From NCBI GenBank assembly GCA_023230065.1, contig JALNYB010000086.1:1-5597 (forward strand): 5,597 nucleotides of DNA, written 5' to 3'. The stretch's first letter is position 1; each line of letters begins with the position of its first letter. The notes under the pieces are model-generated. The model worked only from the letters and a program-made list of their open reading frames with translations. It had not been told where the DNA came from and did not search any database. This stretch comes from Candidatus Methanomethylophilaceae archaeon (lineage in GTDB: Archaea; Thermoplasmatota; Thermoplasmata; Methanomassiliicoccales; Methanomethylophilaceae). The position numbers were made by a program, and so were the translations under genes. Positions 1 to 5,597 of the stretch are shown in pieces.

Positions 1-2153
1 TACTGGTTGACGGTCAGGGTAACTTCGGTTCAGTCGATGGAGATTCTCCGGCAGCCATGCGTTATACTGAAGCGCGTCTTTCGAAGATGTCCAGCGATAT
101 GCTGGTAGATCTTGATAAGAATACTGTTGATATGGTGGACAACTATGACGGTTCTTTGAAAGAGCCTTCAGTTCTTCCATCAAAGTTTCCTAACCTTCTG
201 GTGAACGGATCGGACGGTATTGCAGTTGGAATGGCAACAAAGATGCCTCCTCACAACATGTTCGAAGTCTGTAATGCCATTAGCTATACAATCGATAATC
301 CAGATGCGACCGTTTCAGACTTGATGGAATTCATCAAAGGTCCTGATTTCCCTACTGGAGGTACGATATTTGGTATGTCCGGAATACTCTCTGCTTACGA
401 GACAGGAAGGGGAAAGCTCAGAGTGAGGGCAAATACTCATTTCGAGGAGATGCCCAATGGAAAGACCCGTATAATCGTTGACGAGATCCCGTATCAGGTC
501 AATAAAGCATCATTGATAATCGCTATTGCAGATCAGGTCAAATCAAAACAGCTTGAAGGTATCACCGATCTTCGTGATGAGTCTGATAGAAAAGGAATGC
601 GTATCGTCATCGAGCTCCACAGGGATGCCATAGATACAGTTGTCCTTGAAAATCTGTTCAAGAAGACTCAGATGGAGACCACATACGGCATAATCAATAT
701 AGCATTGGTAGACAACAAGCCGACAGTTCTCGGATTGAAACAGTTGATCTTCTACTACATAAAACACAGAAGAACCGTTGTTGTTCGCAGGACACAATAT
801 GATTTGCAACAGGCTGAGAAGAGATACCATATCTTGGAAGGTCTGATGAAGGCATTGAGCATGCTCGATGAGACCATTGCATTGATCCGCGCATCCAAAA
901 CGGGAGAAGAGGCGAATGTCGGTCTGCAGACGCTTTTGAACATCGACACGGATCAGGCAAAAGCCATACTGGATATGAGGCTTCAGAAGTTGACCGGTCT
1001 CGAGATATCATCCATCAAGGAAGAATATGATCAATTGATCGCTACAATGAACGATCTGAAGGATATCTTGGGAAGTGAGAAGAGGGTCAACGACATCATA
1101 AAGAGCGAGATCGCGTCGATGCGTGAATCTTATGGAGATGCTCGTCGTACAAAGATAAACGAGTACGCATTGGACGTTGATGAAGAAGACCTTATTCCCA
1201 TGGAAGATGTGGTAATCACTATTTCTGGAGATAATTATGTCAAGAGGATGCCACTTAATACCTACAAACAGCAGGCTCGTGGCGGTGTAGGCCTTACAGG
1301 AATGCAGACCAAGGAAGAGGACCACGTATCAAGCATGTTCATCACCTCGTCACACGATTATCTGATGTTCATCACCAATCATGGACGTCTTCATTGGTTG
1401 AAAGGATACAGAGTGCCCGAAGGGAGCAGGCAGTCCAAAGGAAAACCCATCATAAATCTTCTTTCGGATCTGGAAGAGGGCGAGAGGGTAGAGAATACAA
1501 TCTGTGTGCACGACTTCCCAGATGATAAGTTCCTTGCATTCTGTACAAAGAAAGGTCTGCTCAAGAAGACAGCTCTCAGCGCTTACAGTAATGTGCGGGC
1601 TAAGGGCATAAAGGCCATCAAACTAGATGAAGGAGATGAGCTGATCGAGTCTGCCATCACAGATGGAAACGAGCAGATTATCATGGCTTCGAAGAGAGGG
1701 CAGGCATGTAGATTCGATGAATCGGACGTGCGCCCTACGGGAAGGGACACGATGGGCGTGAAAGGAATGACACTCGATAAAGGAGATGAGATAATATCCA
1801 TGGCCGTCGTACATTCCGAGGATAAATTGTTAACGGTCACCGAGAATGGATATGGAAAGATATCCAATGTCGATGATTATCGTCACACACATCGTGGAGG
1901 AAAAGGTGTCATCACGATCAAGACCGATGAAAGGAATGGACAGGTTGTCTGTGTCAGAAAGGTGAATCTTGATGATCAGCTTATGGTCACTAGTATGCAG
2001 GGAAAGATCATCCGTATGGATATGAACGAGATCCGTGAGACCGGACGCAACGCGAAAGGTGTTAGGATTATGGATATGCGCAACGATGATAAGATAACTG
2101 CAGTGCAGCCACTTGTTTCGGATGACGATCCACCTTCGGAGACAGTAGAATGA
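1..2153 (+). CDS. gyrA: DNA gyrase subunit A, 5' end outside the window
   Basis: This is the breakage-reunion subunit of type IIA topoisomerase, which with GyrB introduces negative supercoils using ATP. The frame is open from base 3. The first residues read LVDGQGNFGSVDGDSPAAM, followed by the catalytic Arg-Tyr; the tyrosine codon is at 63-65, equivalent to E. coli Tyr122. By that alignment about 101 N-terminal residues are missing, including most of the quinolone-resistance region, giving a full length near 817 aa, normal for GyrA. The DNA-bending isoleucine lies in GSDGIAVGM (codon 219-221). The tower and coiled-coil region follows to about base 1190. Then comes a C-terminal beta-pinwheel with six recognisable blade motifs, including ARGGVGLTG, RAKGIKAIKL, HRGGKGVITI and GRNAKGVRIM. 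Six blades favour GyrA over ParC. The blade-1 GyrA box is atypical (QARGGVG, 1272-1292 plus the preceding Gln). The acidic tail is short. Euryarchaeal gyrases are generally thought to derive from bacteria. Confidence 0.97.
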   Translation, partial: LVDGQGNFGSVDGDSPAAMRYTEARLSKMSSDMLVDLDKNTVDMVDNYDGSLKEPSVLPSKFPNLLVNGSDGIAVGMATKMPPHNMFEVCNAISYTIDNPDATVSDLMEFIKGPDFPTGGTIFGMSGILSAYETGRGKLRVRANTHFEEMPNGKTRIIVDEIPYQVNKASLIIAIADQVKSKQLEGITDLRDESDRKGMRIVIELHRDAIDTVVLENLFKKTQMETTYGIINIALVDNKPTVLGLKQLIFYYIKHRRTVVVRRTQYDLQQAEKRYHILEGLMKALSMLDETIALIRASKTGEEANVGLQTLLNIDTDQAKAILDMRLQKLTGLEISSIKEEYDQLIATMNDLKDILGSEKRVNDIIKSEIASMRESYGDARRTKINEYALDVDEEDLIPMEDVVITISGDNYVKRMPLNTYKQQARGGVGLTGMQTKEEDHVSSMFITSSHDYLMFITNHGRLHWLKGYRVPEGSRQSKGKPIINLLSDLEEGERVENTICVHDFPDDKFLAFCTKKGLLKKTALSAYSNVRAKGIKAIKLDEGDELIESAITDGNEQIIMASKRGQACRFDESDVRPTGRDTMGVKGMTLDKGDEIISMAVVHSEDKLLTVTENGYGKISNVDDYRHTHRGGKGVITIKTDERNGQVVCVRKVNLDDQLMVTSMQGKIIRMDMNEIRETGRNAKGVRIMDMRNDDKITAVQPLVSDDDPPSETVE

Positions 2154-2449
2154 GAATGGAGACTGGGAACACATTCATGGCGACCACTATATTGGTCACT
2201 ATCGGAGGTGTCCTGTCTCTGATCTATTTCCTTGTCACAGATAATAAGACCGGGACGGTAGCAATACTGTACCTGGTCACATTCATCTGTCTGTTGATAT
2301 CAGTAGTATGCATATATCTGTCAAAACGCAGATATGATGTGATAATGGTGGAAAAGGATATCGTCGAATGTTTCAGATTGAAAAAAGAGGGCATTATGAG
2401 GGAGCCAGCAGATGAGATAATACCAAAAGGCAAGATGCCTGAGGAGTGA
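2150..2449 (+). CDS. small two-helix membrane protein of unknown function, coupled to gyrA
   Basis: I do not recognise this 99-aa protein. Two hydrophobic segments are visible at about residues 10-30 and 36-57, separated by a short polar turn (DNKTG). The second is followed at once by SKRRY, so the positive-inside rule predicts a hairpin with both ends in the cytoplasm. A charged soluble tail (about 58-99) carries many Lys, Glu and Asp residues and ends GKMPEE. The start ATG overlaps the gyrA stop codon (ATGA, 2150-2153), and a GGAG at 2138-2141 inside the end of gyrA sits 8 bases upstream, so translation is probably coupled. The ATG at 2156 is an alternative start with a poorer upstream site. 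The overlap implies co-transcription with gyrA, but nothing in the sequence links it functionally to supercoiling. The open frame and clean membrane pattern support a real gene. Confidence 0.75.
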   Translation: MRMETGNTFMATTILVTIGGVLSLIYFLVTDNKTGTVAILYLVTFICLLISVVCIYLSKRRYDVIMVEKDIVECFRLKKEGIMREPADEIIPKGKMPEE

Positions 2450-2463
2450 TTTCTATTCAGCAA

Positions 2464-2475
2464 AACTTTATAATG
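2464..2475 (+). promoter_or_regulatory. archaeal TATA box with adjacent BRE for tRNA-Phe
   Basis: The stretch aaactttataat, preceded by an A-rich segment (caaaa) that fits a TFB-recognition element, resembles the archaeal core promoter. Its centre is about 32 bases before the first base of the mature tRNA. With the usual TATA-to-start distance of roughly 25 bases, this places the transcription start a few bases upstream of 2502, leaving a short 5' leader for RNase P to remove. No other gene lies between it and the tRNA. Confidence 0.65.
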
Positions 2476-2501
2476 GAAAAGTAACCATAGGGGAGAGTAA
2501 C

Positions 2502-2577
2502 GCCGTGGTAACTCAGTTGGGAGAGTGCATGACTGAAGATCATGAAGTCGCTGGTTCGAGCCCGGCTCACGGCACCA
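2502..2577 (+). tRNA. tRNA-Phe, anticodon GAA, CCA encoded
   Basis: A full cloverleaf folds by eye. The acceptor stem pairs GCCGTGG (2502-2508) with TCACGGC (2567-2573), seven pairs including one G-U at 7:66. The D arm is ACTC/GAGT with loop AGTTGGGA. The anticodon stem is CATGA/TCATG with loop CTGAAGA, giving anticodon GAA at 2535-2537, which reads Phe UUC/UUU. The variable region is AAGTC. The T arm is GCTGG/CCGGC with loop TTCGAGC. The discriminator is A2574, followed by an encoded CCA at 2575-2577. No intron interrupts the anticodon loop. The first D-stem pair is A10-U25. Confidence 0.97.
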
Positions 2578-2579
2578 TA

Positions 2580-2590
2580 CTTTCTTCTCC
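2580..2590 (+). terminator. possible T-rich terminator after tRNA-Phe
   Basis: A pyrimidine tract, ctttcttctcc, starts three bases after the CCA end. Archaeal RNA polymerase commonly terminates in T-rich non-template tracts without needing a hairpin. The tract is short and broken by C residues, so read-through into the next gene is possible. Confidence 0.3.
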
Positions 2591-2591
2591 T

Positions 2592-2603
2592 ACAATTATT
2601 ATC
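2592..2603 (+). promoter_or_regulatory. possible TATA element for the small-gene / DUF531 unit
   Basis: The only AT-rich element between the tRNA and the next gene is acaattattatc. It would place a transcription start near 2620-2627, giving a very short leader upstream of the TTG start at 2635. It is a weak match, so the unit might instead be read through from the tRNA promoter. Confidence 0.3.
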
Positions 2604-2634
2604 GTTCCGACGATCAGTATGATGAGGGATCAAT

Positions 2635-2793
2635 TTGGAAGCGGATAAGATTTTCATAGACATCAGGACAAGTGAACTCACATTGTCTCAGGTCCGTGCG
2701 GAGATTAAGCGCATTCAATCAGAAAATCCAGGTTATGAGATATTCTTGGATGGGGATGCCCACGCCATTGTCGGACGAAAGAGATCCAAATAA
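2635..2793 (+). CDS. 52-aa protein of unknown function with TTG start
   Basis: I do not recognise the family. The frame begins after an in-frame TGA at 2623-2625, and the only plausible initiator is TTG at 2635, preceded at 7-base spacing by GAGG (2624-2627) within GAGGGAT. The product begins MEADKIFIDIRTSELTLSQV and ends GRKRSK. It reads as a compact beta-alpha-beta-beta domain: strand KIFIDI, an amphipathic helix (about residues 13-30), strand YEIFLDGD, strand HAIVGRKR. The acidic DGD turn followed by a basic tail looks like a conserved small domain rather than random sequence. It ends 13 bases before the DUF531-like gene, suggesting an operon. The overlapping frame 1 that extends the downstream gene upstream to 2672 is probably an artefact. 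A non-ATG start and small size would make automatic gene callers miss it. Confidence 0.75.
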   Translation: MEADKIFIDIRTSELTLSQVRAEIKRIQSENPGYEIFLDGDAHAIVGRKRSK

Positions 2794-2806
2794 CAAAGGT
2801 GTAACC

Positions 2807-3349
2807 ATGGGTAGAGGAAGAATTACAATAGGACTTTACAATTCATACGATGCGACTAAATTCAGGGAACCTCACAGAAGGGCTATCGCAAGAACCGGCG
2901 ATCTCGCTTTGGCTTTCGGTATGAATCTATCGCTTTTCGGTTTCCCGATTCCAGAGGATACCAATACGCCTTTGGAAGTGGCGGAGTGGGTTGCAGGTAC
3001 GACGAGCATCGGCGCCCATGGCGACAATTTTGTTCAGTTAGCAGAAAAGGGCAGATTTATGAAGTTTCCATATCCTACGAGAGGATTTCCTCCGCAATTA
3101 GGAGAACCCATTCTGACAACGAGTAAACCGGTCGAAACAAAACAGATAACGGTCTTTCAGACGATAGAAATGATCGAGAGGGGACAAAGTATCCTTCTGG
3201 TATTCGGTCTCGGCCCTCACGGTGTTCCGAAGGATGCAGCGGCCATTCCGAAGTACAACCTAGATATCACCGATGGCGGTTATTCGCTCGAAACATGTAC
3301 TGCGTTGGGTGCGGTATGCGGTGCTTTGAATGCAAAATTGAATCAGTAA
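2807..3349 (+). CDS. DUF531-like archaeal protein, possibly a SPOUT-type RNA methyltransferase
   Basis: This 180-aa protein resembles, from memory, the archaeal DUF531 family, whose biochemical role is not established to my knowledge. The N-terminus reads MGRGRITIGLYNSYD, then EPHRRAIARTGDLALAFG and LSLFGFP, an alternating strand/helix pattern. The C-terminal third has a strand ending in a glycine loop, LVFGLGPHGVPKD (131-143), and then DITDGGYSLETCTALGAV, ending in a helix. That order (hydrophobic strand, G-rich loop, S-L-x-T helix) resembles the knotted SAM-binding end of SPOUT methyltransferases, but this is inference. ATG at 2807 is chosen because AGGTG (2797-2801) lies 5 bases upstream and the family-like sequence begins there. 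The in-frame ATG at 2672 would add 45 residues overlapping the preceding small gene. Its 3' end overlaps purM by 7 bp, tail to tail. Confidence 0.8.
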   Translation: MGRGRITIGLYNSYDATKFREPHRRAIARTGDLALAFGMNLSLFGFPIPEDTNTPLEVAEWVAGTTSIGAHGDNFVQLAEKGRFMKFPYPTRGFPPQLGEPILTTSKPVETKQITVFQTIEMIERGQSILLVFGLGPHGVPKDAAAIPKYNLDITDGGYSLETCTALGAVCGALNAKLNQ

Positions 3350-4395
3350 TGGTCGTACAAGATATTTTCAGGTTCTAAAAGTACACCATTTCCATTTTCT
3401 ACGCGTCCGCAGATCTGCGCGTTCTTGTATTTTGAAGCGATGTTCTCTGCATCTTCTTTAGGTGCAATGATCGTGAATCCCATACTCATATTGAGGGTTT
3501 GGTAAATCTCGCGTTGATCTACATTTCCGAGTTCTTGGATCTTATCGAAGATAGGTGCTGGTTTTACTGGGTCATCTATGATGTACTGAAGTCCTTTCTT
3601 CATGCGAAGGATGTTTCTCAGGCCTCCGCCAGTAATGTCCACAAGTCCGTGAATCGTGTTTTCGGATGTGATTTCTAATATTTGTTTAACATAGATCTCG
3701 GTGGGAGTAAGAAGTTCCATACCGATGCTCTTAGATAATCCCGATATTTTGTCTCTCATTGAAAGTTCTGCCGATTCGAAGACCTTTCTTGCAAGAGTGA
3801 GTCCGTTGGAATGGATTCCTGTCGACCTCAGTGCAACGATAAGGTCTCCTTCTTCACATGTTGCGCCAGTGATGATCTTGTCTTTCATGACATATCCCAT
3901 GCAGGTTCCGGAAAGATCTACACCATTGATAATCTCAGGAAGGACGGCTATTTCTCCTCCTACGATTTCCATGTTGGACATTTCTGCTCCTTTGTTGAGT
4001 CCGATGCCGATCTTCTGTGTGATATCGTCATTTGGTTTGTCAATTGCAATGTAATCTACGAAGGATGTGGGTTCTGCGTTAACGCATATTGTGTCGTTTA
4101 CATTCATTGCGATACAATCGATACCGATTGTATCCCAAATTTGCAATTCTTCGGCAATTAGAAGTTTTGTACCGACACCGTCGGTTGCAAGTGTGATGTA
4201 TCTGTCTCCAAAATCAATAAGACTTGCGAAAAGTCCAGGTATATGGACCATTTGCCCTAGTCCATTCCTTTTGTATCTGAGTTCAGTAACAAGAGATTCG
4301 ATAGCGCTCGACTTCTCGTCTATGTTCACGCCTGCTTTTGAATAAGTCCATCCGGCCGTCATCGGGGTCCTCATCTCGGGGATAGCTTCTTGCAC
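3343..4395 (-). CDS. purM: phosphoribosylformylglycinamidine cyclo-ligase (AIR synthetase)
   Basis: PurM closes the imidazole ring in de novo purine synthesis, converting formylglycinamidine ribonucleotide and ATP to aminoimidazole ribonucleotide in the cytoplasm. The 350-aa length matches the family. Family motifs are in order: ATDGVGTK (70-77), DTIGIDCIAMNVND (88-101), the GGE of the GGETAEMP-type segment, here GGEIAVLPE (146-154), GIHSNGL (193-199), LLTPTEIYVK (228-237), DITGGGLRN (253-261) and NMSMGF (302-307). Together they cover both the N-terminal PurM/AIRS domain and the C-terminal ATP-binding-like domain. The start is GTG at 4395, directly after an in-frame TAA. Only a weak GGAA lies upstream, so translation may be leaderless, or may start at ATG 4374. 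No other pur gene is nearby. It is divergent from rlmE and converges with the DUF531-like gene. Confidence 0.96.
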   Translation of the reverse strand: MQEAIPEMRTPMTAGWTYSKAGVNIDEKSSAIESLVTELRYKRNGLGQMVHIPGLFASLIDFGDRYITLATDGVGTKLLIAEELQIWDTIGIDCIAMNVNDTICVNAEPTSFVDYIAIDKPNDDITQKIGIGLNKGAEMSNMEIVGGEIAVLPEIINGVDLSGTCMGYVMKDKIITGATCEEGDLIVALRSTGIHSNGLTLARKVFESAELSMRDKISGLSKSIGMELLTPTEIYVKQILEITSENTIHGLVDITGGGLRNILRMKKGLQYIIDDPVKPAPIFDKIQELGNVDQREIYQTLNMSMGFTIIAPKEDAENIASKYKNAQICGRVENGNGVLLEPENILYDHY

Positions 4396-4442
4396 TTATT
4401 AGTTTTCCATAACAAAGGGTTTAAGCGGGAAGGGTATTGTAG
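4396..4442. promoter_or_regulatory. 47-bp divergent promoter region between purM and rlmE
   Basis: Both genes must start transcription from, or within, this short gap. For rlmE, a Shine-Dalgarno-like GGAAGGG (4428-4434) lies 8 bases before ATG 4443, and the AT-rich acttattag (4394-4402) could serve as its TATA element, overlapping the purM start. For purM, the - strand reading CTTAAACCC (4417-4425) lies about 25 bases upstream of GTG 4395, which would fit a leaderless or near-leaderless transcript. Neither TATA match is strong. No clear operator palindrome is visible. Confidence 0.45.
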
Positions 4443-5132
4443 ATGATTGTGGGACTACATGATCGTTGGATAGTGGAGCGTCAGAACGAACACTATTACA
4501 AATTAGCGAAGAAGTTGGATTATCGTTCAAGAGCATCATTCAAATTGATACAGATAGACGACCGTTTTCAGATATTCCGTCTGGGCGATTCGGTTGTAGA
4601 TTTGGGTGCTTGTCCAGGAGGATGGCTTCAGGTCGCGAAAGAGCGTGTGGGAGAGACGGGGAAGGTCGTCGGTGTAGATCTCAGATACATCTATCCTTTG
4701 GAAGGAGTAGAGACTTTTGTGGGAGATATCACCGAAGATAAGACGATGATCGAACTTCTGACCAGATTCGGAGGAAAAGCAGACGTTGTTCTTTCAGATA
4801 TGGCTCCAAATATAGCGGGCCATTATTCAACGGATCACGCAAGGTCTGTCAATCTTTGTATGTATGCCGTGGATGTGTGCGATCGTATTTTGAAAAAAAA
4901 CGGAAAGATGGTCTGTAAAGTATTCATGGGAGATCTGATGGATTCATTGACACGTGAATTGGAGAAAAGATTCCAATCGGTTAAGGTCTATTCTCCGGAT
5001 GCATCGCGTGAGACCTCTTCTGAAGTATATGTGATATCCAAGGGATTCTTAGCAAATCATCGTGTAAAACTGAAGGTTTTGGAAGAAGAAGACAACGAAC
5101 CAGATTTCAAGACAAAAGGACCTAAGATCTGA
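4443..5132 (+). CDS. rlmE: 23S rRNA 2'-O-ribose uridine methyltransferase RlmE/FtsJ family
   Basis: This SAM-dependent enzyme is expected to methylate the 2'-OH of a uridine in the peptidyl-transferase A-loop of 23S rRNA. The 229-aa protein has the Rossmann SAM motif VVDLGACPGGWLQVA (51-65), acidic residues in GVDLR (Asp79) and GDIT (Asp95), and LSDMAPN (117-123). The catalytic K-D-K-E tetrad is intact: Lys34 in RASFKL, Asp119 in LSDMAPN, Lys159 in VCKVF and Glu194 in SSEVYVI. The basic N-terminal segment HYYKLAKKLDYRSRASFKL is typical of the family. A short charged C-terminal extension (from about 206, VKLKVLEEEDNEPDF) follows the core; no TRAM domain is present. ATG 4443 is supported by GGAAGGG 8 bases upstream. 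Orthologues modifying tRNA (Trm7-like) share this fold, so rRNA as the substrate is inferred from family membership. Confidence 0.93.
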   Translation: MIVGLHDRWIVERQNEHYYKLAKKLDYRSRASFKLIQIDDRFQIFRLGDSVVDLGACPGGWLQVAKERVGETGKVVGVDLRYIYPLEGVETFVGDITEDKTMIELLTRFGGKADVVLSDMAPNIAGHYSTDHARSVNLCMYAVDVCDRILKKNGKMVCKVFMGDLMDSLTRELEKRFQSVKVYSPDASRETSSEVYVISKGFLANHRVKLKVLEEEDNEPDFKTKGPKI

Positions 5133-5597
5133 TCAATCCCAGAAACGTTTTGTTTTCGCGTATTGTATTTCAGCATTCATTATTTCTCTGAGGAAGTCAT
5201 CTTCTTCTGAATGCATGCTTCTCAATATCCTGGATGCGGCATCTGGTCCGATACCTCTTCCGGCAAGCGCCATCGCAGCCCTTCCGCCGTATTCGTTTAC
5301 GATATTTGCATTCCTGGAGACCCTCATTGCATCTTTTTTATCTTGATTGGAGCGGGCTGTCATCTTCACTGCTTTGATGCTTTCACGTTCGTAACTCTTC
5401 AGCAGGGCGATCATATTCCCGCCACATTTTGGACAGATGAAACGTTTAGGGGCGTTTGCAACACGCACTCTCCACTGTGTTGTGCAGTTCAGACATGATG
5501 CGAACAGAGTTTCGTCTTCTATTCTTTTCTTTAGAGCTACAAGTATTGCATGATCCGCACGTACAGGCTGCATCAATTCCTTGGATCTGACGATACC
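5133..5597 (-). CDS. lhr: C-terminal part of an Lhr-family ATP-dependent helicase, 5' end outside the window
   Basis: The frame is open to the right edge (the visible part starts GIVRSKELMQPV), so only the last 154 residues are seen. None of the helicase motor motifs lie inside the window. Assignment rests on the tail: a four-cysteine module (CLNC, 16 residues, then CPKC) likely to bind zinc, followed by a basic helical segment, then YGGRAAMALAGRGIGPDAAS with RILRSM, and an end reading EIQYAKTKRFWD. Conserved GRGIGP and a terminal RFW are, as I recall, typical of the C-terminus of archaeal Lhr helicases, which unwind DNA or RNA-DNA hybrids in repair. A TTG/ATG pair at 5571-5576 could be mistaken for a start, but the coding frame continues upstream. 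Its stop codon directly abuts that of rlmE. Confidence 0.72.
   Translation of the reverse strand, partial: GIVRSKELMQPVRADHAILVALKKRIEDETLFASCLNCTTQWRVRVANAPKRFICPKCGGNMIALLKSYERESIKAVKMTARSNQDKKDAMRVSRNANIVNEYGGRAAMALAGRGIGPDAASRILRSMHSEEDDFLREIMNAEIQYAKTKRFWD

Noticed and set aside
543..1325. Open frames of 64-105 codons on the - strand inside gyrA
   Set aside because: They lie wholly within the strongly conserved gyrA coding sequence, have no recognisable motifs and no convincing ribosome-binding sites; they are antisense shadows.
1..2153. ParC (topoisomerase IV subunit A) as the identity of the first gene
   Set aside because: Six pinwheel blade motifs and GyrA-like sequence throughout fit gyrase better, despite the altered GyrA box; ParC usually has fewer blades and lacks a recognisable box.
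2491..2527. Direct repeat gggagagt just before and inside the tRNA, and repeated gtaac pentamers at 2481, 2497 and 2508
   Set aside because: The copies are only 5-8 bases and one lies in the conserved D arm of the tRNA; no attachment site, integrase or mobile element is nearby, so they are probably coincidental.
2601..2614. Small inverted repeat atcgt-tccg-acgat upstream of the 52-aa gene
   Set aside because: A 5-bp stem with a 4-base loop is within chance expectation, and it lies neither at a terminator position nor as a clear operator.
2550..2640. tRNA 3' end as an integration (att) site
   Set aside because: No integrase gene and no second copy of the tRNA 3' end is present in the window, and the flanking genes are ordinary housekeeping genes.
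3701..4345. Three + strand open frames of 92-117 codons opposite purM
   Set aside because: They overlap one another and the highly conserved PurM motifs on the other strand, with low-complexity Ser/Cys-rich products; shadows of purM.

Overview
The window looks like chromosomal DNA of a euryarchaeon, most likely of the Thermoplasmatota / Methanomassiliicoccales type. The reasons are an archaeal-type TATA element in front of the tRNA, a short archaeal FtsJ/RlmE methyltransferase, the C-terminus of an archaeal Lhr-type helicase, a DUF531-like protein (an archaeal family), and a bacterial-type gyrase subunit A, which several euryarchaeal lineages carry. The lineage is an inference from gene content and style, not from a database search. 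No mobile element, CRISPR array, integrase or phage gene is visible.

Left part (1-2449, + strand): the last ~716 codons of gyrA, cut at its 5' end by the window just upstream of the catalytic tyrosine. It is followed, with a 4-bp ATGA overlap, by a small two-helix membrane protein of unknown function.

Middle (about 2450-3349, + strand): a complete tRNA-Phe(GAA) gene with its own TATA box and an encoded CCA. Then comes a 52-codon gene with a TTG start that is easily missed, and 13 bp later a 180-aa DUF531-like, possibly SPOUT-fold protein. The small gene and the DUF531-like gene look like one transcription unit.

Right part: purM (purine biosynthesis, - strand, 3343-4395) meets the DUF531-like gene tail to tail with a 7-bp overlap. 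It is divergent from rlmE (23S rRNA 2'-O-methyltransferase, + strand, 4443-5132) across a 47-bp promoter region. rlmE abuts, stop codon to stop codon, the C-terminal part of an Lhr-family helicase on the - strand that runs off the right edge.

Functionally this is a compact housekeeping stretch: DNA topology (gyrA), translation and RNA modification (tRNA-Phe, rlmE, perhaps the DUF531-like protein), purine synthesis (purM) and nucleic-acid remodelling (lhr). I see no evidence of an undescribed multi-gene system. The items most worth a second look are the small TTG-start gene paired with the DUF531-like gene, the altered GyrA box, and the membrane protein coupled to gyrA.
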